From JACVRW01 sp963819635 (GTDB taxonomy: Bacteria > Actinomycetota > Thermoleophilia > Solirubrobacterales > Thermoleophilaceae), in contig CAWFWX010000010.1 of NCBI GenBank assembly GCA_963819635.1, forward strand, positions 15,566 to 79,565: a DNA stretch of 64,000 nt. Reading direction: 5' to 3'. The position numbers and the translations under genes were made by a program. Within the stretch, counting starts at the first letter, position 1. Each line of letters starts with the position of its first letter. Positions 24,769 to 33,883 of the stretch are shown piece after piece. The notes under the pieces are model-generated. The model was not told the DNA's origin. It ran no database searches and saw only the letters and a program-made list of their open reading frames with translations.

Positions 24769-26206
24769 CCTCGCGCTTTCGCTCGATGTCGCTCAGCTGG
24801 TCGTCGACCCAGTCGCCCGGGTCGCGGGCGGTCACGATCCGCTTCAGGCCCTGGGCGCGCCATGAGCGCTCCTCGGCGGACATGGTCAGCGCGCGGTGGA
24901 TGGCGTCGGCCTGCTCCTGGACGTCGAAGGGGTTCACCGACAGGGCGAACTCGGCCAGCTCCTCGTGGGCGCCCGTGTTCTCGCTGAGGAGCGACACGCC
25001 GTTCCGCTCGTTCACGAGCGGTCCCTCCTTCGCGATCAGGTTCATCCCGTCGAACATCGCGTTGACCATCAGCAGGTCGTAGTGCTTGTAGGCGGCGATC
25101 GCCTCCTCGAGGTTCTCGCGCAGGCGCAGCTCGATCGGCATCCAGTCGGTCGTGCCGTGCCGGTGGTTCACCACGGCGACGAGCGCCTCGATCCGCTCCA
25201 GGTACTCCGCGTACTCGGGCACGTCCTGGCGCGACGGGATCAGGTGGGCGATGAACGTGACCTGCTCCTGGAACTCCGGGTGCTGCTCGAGGAAGAGGTC
25301 GAAGGCGGTGAAGCCGCGCAGGATGTTCTTCGACAGGTCGGCCCTGTCCACGCGCAGGATCAGGTGCTCGCGCCGTCGCCGCAGGATCTCGCGCTCGTAC
25401 TGGTGGACGGCGGGCCGCTGCGCGGTCCTCTGGAAGGTCTCGGCGGAGATCGGCAGCGGGTACGAGCGCACCCACACGTCGCGCCCGTCGAACTTCACGA
25501 CGCCCGCCTCTTCGTCGACCTCCAGATCGAACAGGTCACGGCAGCAGAGCAGGAAGTTGCGCCGGTACGACCGCGTGTGGAAGGCGATGATGTCGTTGGA
25601 GAGGATCCCCTCGTAGATGTCCTCGCGCATGTCGGCGGGGAGCACGCGCCAGGCATCCGGCTGCGTCCACGGGATGTGCACGAAGTGGTGTAGGAAGAGG
25701 TCGGGGCGCTCCTGCCGGATGTACTTCGGCGCGACGTAGAGGTGGTAGTCGTGGAGCATCACGACGGCCTCGCTCTCGTCCTCCACCTCCTCGAGGACCG
25801 CCCGCGCGAGATCCTGGTTCACCACGCAGTAGCCGTCCTCGTACGACTGGACCTCGTGCTGGCGGATGTCCGGCGCGTTCGAGAGGTCCCACAGGTAGTG
25901 CTGGATGAACCACAGCATCGGGTTCGCGACGACGTTGTAGAAGCGGTCGTAGGCGTCTGGATCGCTCGTGACGAGCTTCACCCGGAAGGTGTCGCCGTCG
26001 ACCTCGACCGGGAACGCACGCCCCCCGTGCTGCTCCGCCACCTCCGCGTCCTCGTCCGACATCGCCGAGGCGACCCAGACAGCGTCGCGGTGGTGCACGA
26101 GGCCCTTCAGCGCGGTAACGAGCCCGCCGCCGCCGCGCCTCGCCTCGCCCCCCTCGAACGTCGCGGGCCCGCGGTTCGAGACGAGGACGAGGGGCGCGTC
26201 GCTCAT
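24746..26206 (-). CDS. otsA: GT20 glycosyltransferase, trehalose-6-phosphate synthase-like
   Basis: 486 residues of the GT-B fold family GT20. Signatures: LVLVSNRGPATFEG with the glycine loop RRGGGGLVTAL, the MLHDYHLYVAPKYIRQ motif, HFVHIPWTQPDAW and the donor-site region near NAMFDGMNLIAKEGPLVNER. Known GT20 enzymes make trehalose 6-phosphate or glucosylglycerol phosphate; the SNRGP rather than SNRLP loop leaves the acceptor uncertain. The ATG at 26206 overlaps the treT stop (ATGA). No trehalose-6-phosphate phosphatase is visible in this window. Confidence 0.8.
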   Translation of the reverse strand: MSDAPLVLVSNRGPATFEGGEARRGGGGLVTALKGLVHHRDAVWVASAMSDEDAEVAEQHGGRAFPVEVDGDTFRVKLVTSDPDAYDRFYNVVANPMLWFIQHYLWDLSNAPDIRQHEVQSYEDGYCVVNQDLARAVLEEVEDESEAVVMLHDYHLYVAPKYIRQERPDLFLHHFVHIPWTQPDAWRVLPADMREDIYEGILSNDIIAFHTRSYRRNFLLCCRDLFDLEVDEEAGVVKFDGRDVWVRSYPLPISAETFQRTAQRPAVHQYEREILRRRREHLILRVDRADLSKNILRGFTAFDLFLEQHPEFQEQVTFIAHLIPSRQDVPEYAEYLERIEALVAVVNHRHGTTDWMPIELRLRENLEEAIAAYKHYDLLMVNAMFDGMNLIAKEGPLVNERNGVSLLSENTGAHEELAEFALSVNPFDVQEQADAIHRALTMSAEERSWRAQGLKRIVTARDPGDWVDDQLSDIERKREARAPDLA

Positions 26207-27441
26207 CGGTGTTCCCGGAAGAGCTTCAGCCAGTCGCGGAGCAGGCGCGGGGTCAGGAAGTGCGTGCGCACGTGCTCCTTGCCGGCCCGGCCCAGGCGCT
26301 TGCCGAGGTCGGGCTCCCTCAGGATCCGGAGCGAGCGGTCGGCGCACTCCTCGGGCGACGACACGAGGTAGCCGGTCTCGCCGTCCTCCACCTGGAGCGG
26401 GATGCCGCCCACGTCGCCGCCGATGAACGGACGACCCTTCCAGAGCGCCTCGGACACGGTCAGCCCGAAGCCCTCACGAGTGGACTTCTGGATCACCACG
26501 TCGGCCTGTGACTGGAAGGCGTTCACCTCGATAGCGCCCACGTTGTTCAGATTGTTGAGGATATGGATGTCCGGGTCGCCGTCGGCGTAGGCCATCGTCG
26601 AGTTGAAGAACTCCCAGCCCTCCGGGTCGTCCGTGGCCATCGAGCCCACGAGCGCCAGCTGCACGTCGGGCATCTCCTCGGTGACCTTGCGGTAGGCGTC
26701 GATCACGCCCATCGGGTCCTTCCAGGGGTCGAAGCGCGACACCTGGCACATGAGCGGGCGGTCCACGTCGATGCCGAACTGGTCGCACACGAACGCGGCG
26801 TCCTCGGGGGAGAGCGCCATGTTCTTCGGCGACAGCGGATCGATCGCCGGCGGGATGATGTGGACACCCCCACGCGCGCCGTCGAGGTTCGCCGGCACGT
26901 ACTGCTGGAGATGCCAGACCGACGCGTCGTAGTCGCGCACGTAGGGCACGATGTGCTCGATCGCGTCGGGGTTCGGCGTCGAGAGGTCGATGTGGCAGCG
27001 CCAGACCCAGGTGGCCGCCTTCTCCGGCACGTGCTTCCGGATCGCCGCCGGCTGAGGGTCGTGGACGATGATCACGTCCCAGCCGCCCTCGATCTCCTTG
27101 GCGTTCAGCTCGTTGTAGCGCTCGAAGATCGCCCACTCCTCGTCGCTGAGCGAATCCGGGTTGCCCTGGAGCGCGTTGTGCAGCCGCTTCGTCGCGTTGT
27201 AGAACTCCTCGCGTCCGAGCATCACCTGCCACTCGGCGGCGATCCCGACGTCGTTCATCAGCGGGACCAGCGTGTAGAGGATCTCGGAGACCCCGCCGCC
27301 GAAGGCGGTGGCGGACAGGTGGAGCACGCGGAGCCCCTCGAGGTCCTTCGCGAGCTCGCGAATCTCCTCTACGAGCGGCCTTCCGGCCAGGTGGGTGTAG
27401 TCCGCGAGGCTCTTGTTGCCTACGGAAACCGGCGTCAGCAC
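26203..27441 (-). CDS. treT: GT4 glycosyltransferase, trehalose synthase TreT-like
   Basis: 412 residues from the GTG at 27441. GT-B family 4 enzyme resembling trehalose glycosyltransferring synthase, which joins NDP-glucose to glucose. Visible: LSATAFGGGVSEIL, REEFYNATKRLHNALQG (a TreT hallmark), VHDPQPAA, VSRFDPWKDPMGVIDAY, and the donor-site QKSTREGFGLTVSEALWKG with the E-x7-E pattern. It is upstream of and coupled to the GT20 gene, giving two potential trehalose routes in one operon. The function assignment is by motif and context. Confidence 0.8.
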   Translation of the reverse strand: MLTPVSVGNKSLADYTHLAGRPLVEEIRELAKDLEGLRVLHLSATAFGGGVSEILYTLVPLMNDVGIAAEWQVMLGREEFYNATKRLHNALQGNPDSLSDEEWAIFERYNELNAKEIEGGWDVIIVHDPQPAAIRKHVPEKAATWVWRCHIDLSTPNPDAIEHIVPYVRDYDASVWHLQQYVPANLDGARGGVHIIPPAIDPLSPKNMALSPEDAAFVCDQFGIDVDRPLMCQVSRFDPWKDPMGVIDAYRKVTEEMPDVQLALVGSMATDDPEGWEFFNSTMAYADGDPDIHILNNLNNVGAIEVNAFQSQADVVIQKSTREGFGLTVSEALWKGRPFIGGDVGGIPLQVEDGETGYLVSSPEECADRSLRILREPDLGKRLGRAGKEHVRTHFLTPRLLRDWLKLFREHR

Positions 27442-27452
27442 AGCGCGCCAGA

Positions 27453-27881
27453 CTAGCCGGTCTCGTTCAGGTACTTGACAAGCCGAGTACGGCCGCCGGT
27501 GAAGTCCGCTTCGTCGACCGTCGCCTCGATGATCGCGCGGCTCAGCTCCTGCTCCGAGCTCGCGACCGGGCCGGCGGTTCCGTCCAAATCCATCAGCAGC
27601 CGATCGTCCCCCAGGTGGAACGAGAAGTTGAGCCGGCTCTCGTCCTCGAGGCCGCGCGTCTCGTCCACGAAGTCGTTCGCCGCCTCCGTGATCGCGAGCT
27701 TCAGATCGGCCACCTCCTCCGGTGAGAGGGGGGTCAGGCGGCACACGGCGGAGAGCGCGAGCCGGGCCAGAACGAGGTAATCCGGCCGGGCGGGGATCGT
27801 CAGCGAGACATCACGGGAGTCCGTCGCCTGAGATGCGTCCACCTCCGGCACCCTACCCGGAAACGCCGGAGAAGCCTGCAT
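27453..27881 (-). CDS. RsbW-like anti-sigma factor / HATPase-fold protein
   Basis: 142 residues. The C-terminal 100 show the GHKL fold of SpoIIAB/RsbW kinases, with an N-box-like helix LKLAITEAANDFVD, though the usual invariant Asn-x-His spacing is loose and the glycine loops are weak, so kinase activity is doubtful. The ATG at 27881 overlaps the IMPase gene by 29 bases; a later GTG (near 27842) is equally possible. Possible partner of the STAS protein at 12.1 kb. Confidence 0.65.
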   Translation of the reverse strand: MQASPAFPGRVPEVDASQATDSRDVSLTIPARPDYLVLARLALSAVCRLTPLSPEEVADLKLAITEAANDFVDETRGLEDESRLNFSFHLGDDRLLMDLDGTAGPVASSEQELSRAIIEATVDEADFTGGRTRLVKYLNETG

Positions 27882-28803
27882 CGAGGGCCCTCAGAATGGC
27901 CTCTTGCAAGGCGGGATTGCCGCTGGCGACCACCGACATCTGGAACTCGTGCGCGGAGCCGAGCAGCGGGCAAGCTGAGAGCGAGCGGCCGTAGGCGTCC
28001 GTGACCACGGCGCCCGCCTCCTCCAGGATCAGCGTGGCCGCCGCGAGGTCGTACGGCGAGTTGTTCAGGACCGAACCCCCGCCCACGCGCTCGAACTCGG
28101 CGCGCATGCCCGGCAGCTCGTCGACGAGCCTCGGGCCGGGCTCCACGTACGCGTCGAGCTGTCCCGTCGCCACGCGCGTCATGTCGAACGCAGCGGAGCC
28201 GAGCTCGAAGGTGGCGCCGCCCACCGATGACGCGTCGATCAGGTCGCCGAGGACCTCCACCATCGGGCGCGCCGGCCGCCCGCGGAAGCCGTAGGTCCAG
28301 AACATGCGCTCGAGCAGCACGTTCTCGGACAGGCGCACCGGCGGGCCCTCGACCACGCCGGCGCCGCGCTCGGCCAGGAAGACCTGTCCGGAGGGGATCT
28401 CGACCACGCAGCCGACCGTCACGTCGCCCATCGCCGGCTCCCCGTGAGATCGACCGCTCGCGCGCGCCGCGCGCTCGCCGTACAGCGGCGCGGCCGCCAC
28501 GGAGACGCAGCACGACTCGAGCCCGGCGAGCGCGGGCCGCGTCCCGTCGATGGGGTCGACCACCAGCACCGCCCGGGCGCCGCCGTCCGGCTCCACGAGT
28601 CCGCGGTCCTCCGAGTAGAAGGCCACGTCCGGTGCGCGCTCCGAGAGGAACGCCTCCAGCTCGCGCTCGGCGTCGGCGTCGATCGCGAACGTCACGTCGC
28701 CACCCGCGGCAGCCGCCTCGTGCACGCGCCCGGCGTGCGACCCGAGCTGCGGGAGCACGCGCTCGCGGAGCGCGAGGGCCAGGTCGCGGACGAGCTCGCG
28801 CAC
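27853..28803 (-). CDS. Inositol monophosphatase-family phosphatase
   Basis: 316 residues of the lithium-sensitive FIG phosphatase superfamily. Metal sites: FYSEDRG (first Glu/Asp) and VDPIDGTRPALAGL (DPxDGT). Members act on inositol phosphates, fructose bisphosphate, histidinol phosphate or PAP; the threonine-proline substitution after DGT (TRP) leaves the substrate unclear. Starts 4 bases after the HtrA stop, so part of the RR-HK-HtrA operon by spacing. Confidence 0.85.
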   Translation of the reverse strand: MRELVRDLALALRERVLPQLGSHAGRVHEAAAAGGDVTFAIDADAERELEAFLSERAPDVAFYSEDRGLVEPDGGARAVLVVDPIDGTRPALAGLESCCVSVAAAPLYGERAARASGRSHGEPAMGDVTVGCVVEIPSGQVFLAERGAGVVEGPPVRLSENVLLERMFWTYGFRGRPARPMVEVLGDLIDASSVGGATFELGSAAFDMTRVATGQLDAYVEPGPRLVDELPGMRAEFERVGGGSVLNNSPYDLAAATLILEEAGAVVTDAYGRSLSACPLLGSAHEFQMSVVASGNPALQEAILRALDAGFSGVSG

Positions 28804-28807
28804 GCCG

Positions 28808-29983
28808 CTAGGGGTTCGCGCGGGCCGGCCGCCGGCCGAGCTCGACCTCGACGGTGCGCCGCTCGCCGTCGCGGATCAGCGCCAGGCGCACGTGGTCGCC
28901 GGCGCTGTGCTGGCTGATCTCGTCCGCCAGGTCGTGCTCGCGCGTGAGGTCCTTGCCGTTCACGCCGACGATGAGGTCTCCGCCGGTGGCGATCCGGCTC
29001 TGCCCCTGGAACGAGATCTCGTCGTCGCCTGCCTCGATGGCCGCGTCCTCGGCCGGGCTGTCGTCCACCACGTCCTGCACGAGCGCGCCGGTGTCCACGT
29101 CCAGGTTCAGCCGCTCGGCCAGCTGCGGCCAGATGGTCAGCGTCTCGACGCCGAGGTAGCCGTAGTCCACCCGGCCCCTGGCGCGCAGCTCGGTCAGCGA
29201 GCGCCGCACGGTGTCCACCGGGATCGCGAAGCCGACACCCTCGCCGCCGCCCGACTGGGACTTGATCTGCGCGTTGATCCCGAGCACGCGCCCCTGCGAG
29301 TCGAGCAGCGGCCCGCCCGAGTTGCCGGGGTTGATGGCGGCATCGGTCTGGATCGCGTCCCCGATCTCGAACTGGGTCAAAGACTGGATCGTGCGGTCGA
29401 GCGCGGAGATCACGCCGATCGACAGCGACTGCCGCTCGCCGAACGGGCTGCCGATCGCCGCCACCGGCTCGCCGACCGCGATCGAGTGCGACTGCCCGAG
29501 TCGCAGCGGCGTCAGCGAGAGCCCCTGCGGGTCGACCTTCAGCAGCGCCACGTCGGCGTTCGGGTCGTGGCCCACCACCCGCGCCGCGACGCGGTTGCCG
29601 TCCGAGAACTCAACGAAGACCTGGTCGGCCGCGACCGTGGAGTCGCCGCGCTCGGTGGTGACCACGTGGGCGTTCGTGGCGATGTAGCCGTCGCCGTCGA
29701 TCACGAAGCCGGAACCCTGGCCGCCCTCGCCTCCGTCCTCGAGCAGGCTGGTGCCGCCACCGAAGATCGACAGGATCGTCACGACCCCGGGCGAGAGGCG
29801 GTCGTAGATCGCGGCGGGGTCGAATCCGCCCTCGGAGCCGAGCCCGTCCACCACCTGCACGCGCGTGGTCGTGACCTCGCTCGGCCCGGCCGACTCGTCA
29901 GCGCCGCCGTCATCGCCGTTCACGTCGCAGCCTGCCGCCAGGAGGAGCAGTGCCGCGGCGGCCGCTGCCGCCGCCCTCCTCAC
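28808..29983 (-). CDS. HtrA/DegP-type serine protease lipoprotein
   Basis: 391 residues. N-terminus has a type II signal with lipobox LLAAGC (Cys at ~19), so it is predicted lipid-anchored on the outer membrane face. Trypsin-fold triad: His in IATNAHVV, Asp in DPNADVALLKV, Ser in NPGNSGGPLL. A PDZ domain follows (residues ~285-375, RIATGGDLIVGVNGKDL). Quality-control protease of the envelope. GTG start overlaps the histidine kinase stop (GTGA). The order regulator, kinase, HtrA recalls mycobacterial mprAB-pepD. Confidence 0.93.
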   Translation of the reverse strand: MRRAAAAAAAALLLLAAGCDVNGDDGGADESAGPSEVTTTRVQVVDGLGSEGGFDPAAIYDRLSPGVVTILSIFGGGTSLLEDGGEGGQGSGFVIDGDGYIATNAHVVTTERGDSTVAADQVFVEFSDGNRVAARVVGHDPNADVALLKVDPQGLSLTPLRLGQSHSIAVGEPVAAIGSPFGERQSLSIGVISALDRTIQSLTQFEIGDAIQTDAAINPGNSGGPLLDSQGRVLGINAQIKSQSGGGEGVGFAIPVDTVRRSLTELRARGRVDYGYLGVETLTIWPQLAERLNLDVDTGALVQDVVDDSPAEDAAIEAGDDEISFQGQSRIATGGDLIVGVNGKDLTREHDLADEISQHSAGDHVRLALIRDGERRTVEVELGRRPARANP

Positions 29984-31407
29984 GCGCCGTTACCGTCCGC
30001 GGGCAGCTCGAGCGTGAACGCGGTGCTCCCGTTTTCGGACGAGAGCACCAGGCGGCCGTCCATCCGCTCGGCGAGCTCGCGCGCGATGGCGAGCCCGAGT
30101 CCCGCCCCGCGCGCCGCGTCGCCGGTGAAGAAGCGCTCGAAGACCTTGCTGCGCGCGCCCGCCGGCAGGCCGGGGCCGGTGTCCGCCACCGTGAGCTCGG
30201 CGGCGCCGTTGTAGCGAGATGCGCTCACGGTCACGTCCGTGCCGTCCGGCGTGTGCCGAAGGGCGTTGTCGAGCAGGATACGCACGATCTGAGCGACCCG
30301 TTCCCGGTCGCACGAGGCGGCCGGACCCTCGGCCGGAATGTCGAGGACGAGCTCCGTCCCGTGCTCGGCGAGGCGCGGATGGAACTCGCCCGCCACCGAG
30401 CGCGTGAGCTCGGCCAGGTCGACCGGCTCGGTGTGGAGCTCGACCGAGCCGGAGTCGAGCCGCGAGAGGTCGAGCAGGTCCACCGAGAGCTTCTGCAGGC
30501 GCTCGACCTGCTCGCTCATCGTCTCGAGGAACTCGCGGCGGGTGTCCTCGTCGAGGTCCTCGTCCTGGAGCAGCTCGACGAAGCCGCCGAGCGAGAAGAT
30601 CGGCGTGCGCAGCTCGTGCGAGGCCGTGGCGATGAACTCCTTGCGGGCGACGTCGACGCGCCGGAGCTGCTCCTGCATCTGGTTGAAGGTCTCGGTGAGC
30701 TGGCCGATCTCGTCCCTCGAGCGCACCGGCAGCGGGTCCATGAAGCGCCCGCGCGCCACGTGGCGCGCGCCGCGCTCGAGTCGCCCGACGCGCCGTCCCA
30801 GCCGTGCCGCCACGAGGAATCCCCCGAGCAGCGCGATCAGGAGTGCCCCCGCGCTCGCGATCAGGACGCGATCGCGGACGAATGCGACCGTCGTCTGGAC
30901 GTCCTCGAAGTCGCGCGAGTACACCGCCACTCGCGCCCGCCTGCCCGGGCTCTTGATCTTCTGCGCGATCAGCCCGACCTCCTCGTCCCGGAAGGTGCCG
31001 TACCCACGCTGCATGTGGCGGGTCACGATGGCCTCGCGGGCGAGGACCTCGTCGAACGGCACCCCGAGCTCGTTCGACTCGTCGACGGGGTAGAAGCCGG
31101 GATTGCGGTCCTTGCTGCGCTGGCGTTGCCAGTCGCGGACCGTGACCTGAGCGTCGGTGGCGTCCTCCGCGGCCCGGATGCGGCGGGCGAACTCATGCGC
31201 CGGCGACGGCTGGCGCCCACCCAAGAGCGGAGCTTCGAGCGCCGGCTTGGCGTCCCTCGCCTCGTCCTGGAGGTTGTCGAGCCGCTGCACCTTCAGGTTC
31301 TGCTCGAGCTGCGGTACGACGACGAACCAGATCGCCGCGAATGCGGCCGCCGTGACGAGGAAGAAGATGAACGCGATCTTGTAGCGGAGCGACGCCAGTC
31401 TGCTCAT
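29980..31407 (-). CDS. Sensor histidine kinase (HAMP-HisKA-HATPase)
   Basis: 475 residues with two membrane helices (residues ~10-30 and ~155-175) enclosing a ~125-residue sensor domain, a HAMP region, the H box FIATASHELRTPIFSLGG with phospho-acceptor His, the N box DNALRHTPDG, G1 DTGPGLPAG and G2 GAGLGLAIARELA. ATG at 31407 overlaps the response regulator stop. Signals are probably envelope stress, inferred from its HtrA neighbour. Confidence 0.95.
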   Translation of the reverse strand: MSRLASLRYKIAFIFFLVTAAAFAAIWFVVVPQLEQNLKVQRLDNLQDEARDAKPALEAPLLGGRQPSPAHEFARRIRAAEDATDAQVTVRDWQRQRSKDRNPGFYPVDESNELGVPFDEVLAREAIVTRHMQRGYGTFRDEEVGLIAQKIKSPGRRARVAVYSRDFEDVQTTVAFVRDRVLIASAGALLIALLGGFLVAARLGRRVGRLERGARHVARGRFMDPLPVRSRDEIGQLTETFNQMQEQLRRVDVARKEFIATASHELRTPIFSLGGFVELLQDEDLDEDTRREFLETMSEQVERLQKLSVDLLDLSRLDSGSVELHTEPVDLAELTRSVAGEFHPRLAEHGTELVLDIPAEGPAASCDRERVAQIVRILLDNALRHTPDGTDVTVSASRYNGAAELTVADTGPGLPAGARSKVFERFFTGDAARGAGLGLAIARELAERMDGRLVLSSENGSTAFTLELPADGNGA

Positions 31408-32105
31408 GAGTCTCGGAACCGGTAGCCCACGCCGCGCACCGTGAGGATCAGCTCCGGTGTCTTCGCCTCCGCCTCGAGCTTCTCACGTAGGTGGCGGATG
31501 TGGACGTCGATCGTCCGCGGGTCGCGGTAGGCGGCGTCACCCCAGACCCGCTCCAGCAGCATCGTGCGGCTGAAGACGCGTCCGGGCGCCCGCGCCAGCG
31601 CAGCCAGGATCTCGAACTCCACGTAGGTGAGCCGGGCGGCCTCGCCGCGCACCACGACCGTGCGCTTCTCGAAGTCGATGTGGAGGTCCCCGGCGTCGAT
31701 CGGCTCCTCGAACTGGGCCTCCGGCTGCGCCAGCGCCGCGCGTCGCAGCACCGCCTTCACCCGGCTGCGGAACTCGCGCACGGAGAAAGGCTTCGTGATG
31801 TAGTCGTCCGCCCCGAGCTCGAGGCCGTGCACCTTGTCGGTCTCCTCGGTCTTCGCGGTCAGCATGATGATCGGCACCGTGCTGCGTGAGCGGATCGCGC
31901 GGCAGACGTCGAAGCCGTCCATCCGGGGGAGCATCACGTCGAGCACGACCAGGTCGAAGTTGTCCTCGCGCAGCCGCTCGAGCGCCTCTCTGCCGTCGAG
32001 CGCGGGAATGACGTCGTAGCCCTCTTTACGCAACGGGTAGGTGAGGAGCTTCTGGACGGCGAGCTCGTCGTCCACGAGCAGGATGCGTGGTGCTGTGGTG
32101 CTCAA
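31404..32105 (-). CDS. OmpR/PhoB-family response regulator
   Basis: 233 residues from the TTG at 32105 (an in-frame TTG at 32144 adds 13 residues upstream but reads past the divergent gene's start). Receiver domain: ILLVDDELAVQKLL, phospho-acceptor Asp in LVVLDVMLPRMDGF, LTAKTEETDK and the KPF loop. The winged-helix DNA-binding domain ends with DVHIRHLREKLE and VRGVGYRF. Pairs with the adjacent kinase. Confidence 0.94.
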   Translation of the reverse strand: MSTTAPRILLVDDELAVQKLLTYPLRKEGYDVIPALDGREALERLREDNFDLVVLDVMLPRMDGFDVCRAIRSRSTVPIIMLTAKTEETDKVHGLELGADDYITKPFSVREFRSRVKAVLRRAALAQPEAQFEEPIDAGDLHIDFEKRTVVVRGEAARLTYVEFEILAALARAPGRVFSRTMLLERVWGDAAYRDPRTIDVHIRHLREKLEAEAKTPELILTVRGVGYRFRDS

Positions 32106-32131
32106 CCTTCGGAATTGTAGGTTGCGCTCTC

Positions 32132-33832
32132 TTGATAGAGCCAAGGATCTATCGCGCGGCGTTCATTCCCGCCCTGCTGGCAGTCGTTCTGACGATGTTC
32201 TCCTTCCAGAGCCGGCCGGGTCCGCTCGACCAGGGGCTCGCCGCGGACGTCCTGTTCGACGGCAACCAGGCGACCGTGCTCGCGGCCCGGATTGCGGCTG
32301 ACGCGCCGGACCGGCGGCCAGGCTCGCGCGGCGACCTCGGGACGGCCCAACTCGTGGCGGGCACCTTTGCCGCGCGCGGATTCGGCGGTGGCGACGGCGC
32401 GCGGCCGATCCTGCAGCGCTTCACGCACGCCGGTCACGACCTGGTGAACGTCGTCGGCCGCCGCGCGGGCAGCTCCCGGCGCCAGATCGTGATCGTCGCC
32501 GCCCGCGACGCCGCGACGGTGCCCGAGGCGCCCGGCAGCGCCGCCGATACTGCGGCGCTCATGCAGCTCGCCCGCGTCTACCAGGGCCGGCCGTCCGAGA
32601 AGACGCTCGTGCTGGCCTCGGTGGACGGCTCGAACCTCGGCCAGGTGGGGGCGCGCCGGCTCGTCGACGTGCTTCCCGCCCCGGACCTCGTGGACGCCGT
32701 GCTCGTGATCTCGGACCTGGGCTCGCGCTCGACGGACGGCTCGGTGCTGCAGGCGTGGTCGAACGACTCGAGCCGCGCCGGCATCGGCCTCCAGCGCACG
32801 GTCGCCGAATCGATACGGGAGGAGCTGGGCAGCTCCGGCGGCAGCGGCGCGCTCGGGCAGCTCACGCGGCTGTCGTTCCCGATCGGCATCGGCGACCAGG
32901 GCGTGCTGCTCGAGCAGGGCTATGACTCGGTCCGCATCTCGGGCAGCGGGGAGCTTCCGCCGCCGGGCAACGGGCCGGTCGACGCGATCGACCCGGACCG
33001 GCTCGGCAGCCTCGGCCGGGCGACGCTGCGCACGGTGACGGCGCTCGACCAGGGCCCGCGTCCAGAGCACGGTCCGAAGAGCTACATCCAGGCGGTGAGC
33101 CAGGTGCTGCCCGGCTGGGTGCTGTCCCTTCTCGCCGGCTCGCTCCTCCTGCCCGTGCTGGTGGCCTCGGTCGACGCATTCGCGCGGGCGCGCCGGCGGC
33201 ACGTCGACGTGCTCAGATGGATGCGCTGGCTGGGCGCCTGGGTCGCGCCCTTCCTCGCCGCGCTGGCAGTCGCACAGTTCCTGGCGCTGGTCGGGGCCAC
33301 CCCGCCGCCGCCGCCGGCGCCCGTCCCGCCCGACGTCCTCCCGCTGGACGGGGCGGCACTGGGGGTGCTGGCCGGCGTCCTCGTGAGCATGGTCCTCGCC
33401 TTCCTGTTGGCGCGCTGGCTGGCCGCCCGGCCGGAGCCCGAGCTGATGGAGGAGCTCGACCTCGGCGCCGGCGTCGCGCTCGGCCTGGTCGTCGCCGCGG
33501 GCTCGCTGCTCCTGTGGCTCTCGAACCCGTACGCCGGGCTGCTCGTCGTGCCGGCGGCGCATCTCTGGATGCTCCTCGCGCTCACCCGGCCGCTGCCGCC
33601 GCGCCGCGTGCGCGCCTTGCTGATCGCGATCGGCGCGATGCCGGCGCTGATCGTGGCGATCTACTACCTGTTCGCCCTGTCGGTGGATCCCCTGTCGGGC
33701 CTGTGGTACCTGCTGATGCTCGTGACCGGGCAGAGCGTTCCGCTCTTCACGTCGCTGATTGCGTGCGTGATGCTCGCGGCGGCCTGCGCCACCGTCGAGA
33801 CGGCGATCAGATGGCCGGATGTCCAGGTGTGA
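32132..33832 (+). CDS. Multi-spanning membrane protein with a degenerate M28-like domain
   Basis: About 566 residues from the TTG at 32132 (start uncertain). Residues ~45-310 follow the layout of M28 zinc aminopeptidases (HDLVNVVGRRAGSSRRQIVI, LVLASVDGSNLGQVGARRLV), yet the metal ligands expected after the second strand read AARDA instead of His-x-Asp, and the Glu-Glu pair is missing, so it is probably not a peptidase. Residues ~330-560 form six or seven membrane helices. Divergent from the response regulator, start codons 26 bases apart; it may share that regulator's promoter region. Confidence 0.75.
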   Translation: MIEPRIYRAAFIPALLAVVLTMFSFQSRPGPLDQGLAADVLFDGNQATVLAARIAADAPDRRPGSRGDLGTAQLVAGTFAARGFGGGDGARPILQRFTHAGHDLVNVVGRRAGSSRRQIVIVAARDAATVPEAPGSAADTAALMQLARVYQGRPSEKTLVLASVDGSNLGQVGARRLVDVLPAPDLVDAVLVISDLGSRSTDGSVLQAWSNDSSRAGIGLQRTVAESIREELGSSGGSGALGQLTRLSFPIGIGDQGVLLEQGYDSVRISGSGELPPPGNGPVDAIDPDRLGSLGRATLRTVTALDQGPRPEHGPKSYIQAVSQVLPGWVLSLLAGSLLLPVLVASVDAFARARRRHVDVLRWMRWLGAWVAPFLAALAVAQFLALVGATPPPPPAPVPPDVLPLDGAALGVLAGVLVSMVLAFLLARWLAARPEPELMEELDLGAGVALGLVVAAGSLLLWLSNPYAGLLVVPAAHLWMLLALTRPLPPRRVRALLIAIGAMPALIVAIYYLFALSVDPLSGLWYLLMLVTGQSVPLFTSLIACVMLAAACATVETAIRWPDVQV

Positions 33833-33883
33833 GGTTCCGCGACTCGGGCCGATAACCAGGGGCGTCACCAGGAGGTGCGAGGG

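Noticed and set aside
32139..32149. TTG at 32144 as response-regulator start
   Set aside because: It would add residues without similarity to receiver domains and overlap the divergent gene; the TTG at 32105 precedes ILLVDDE properly.
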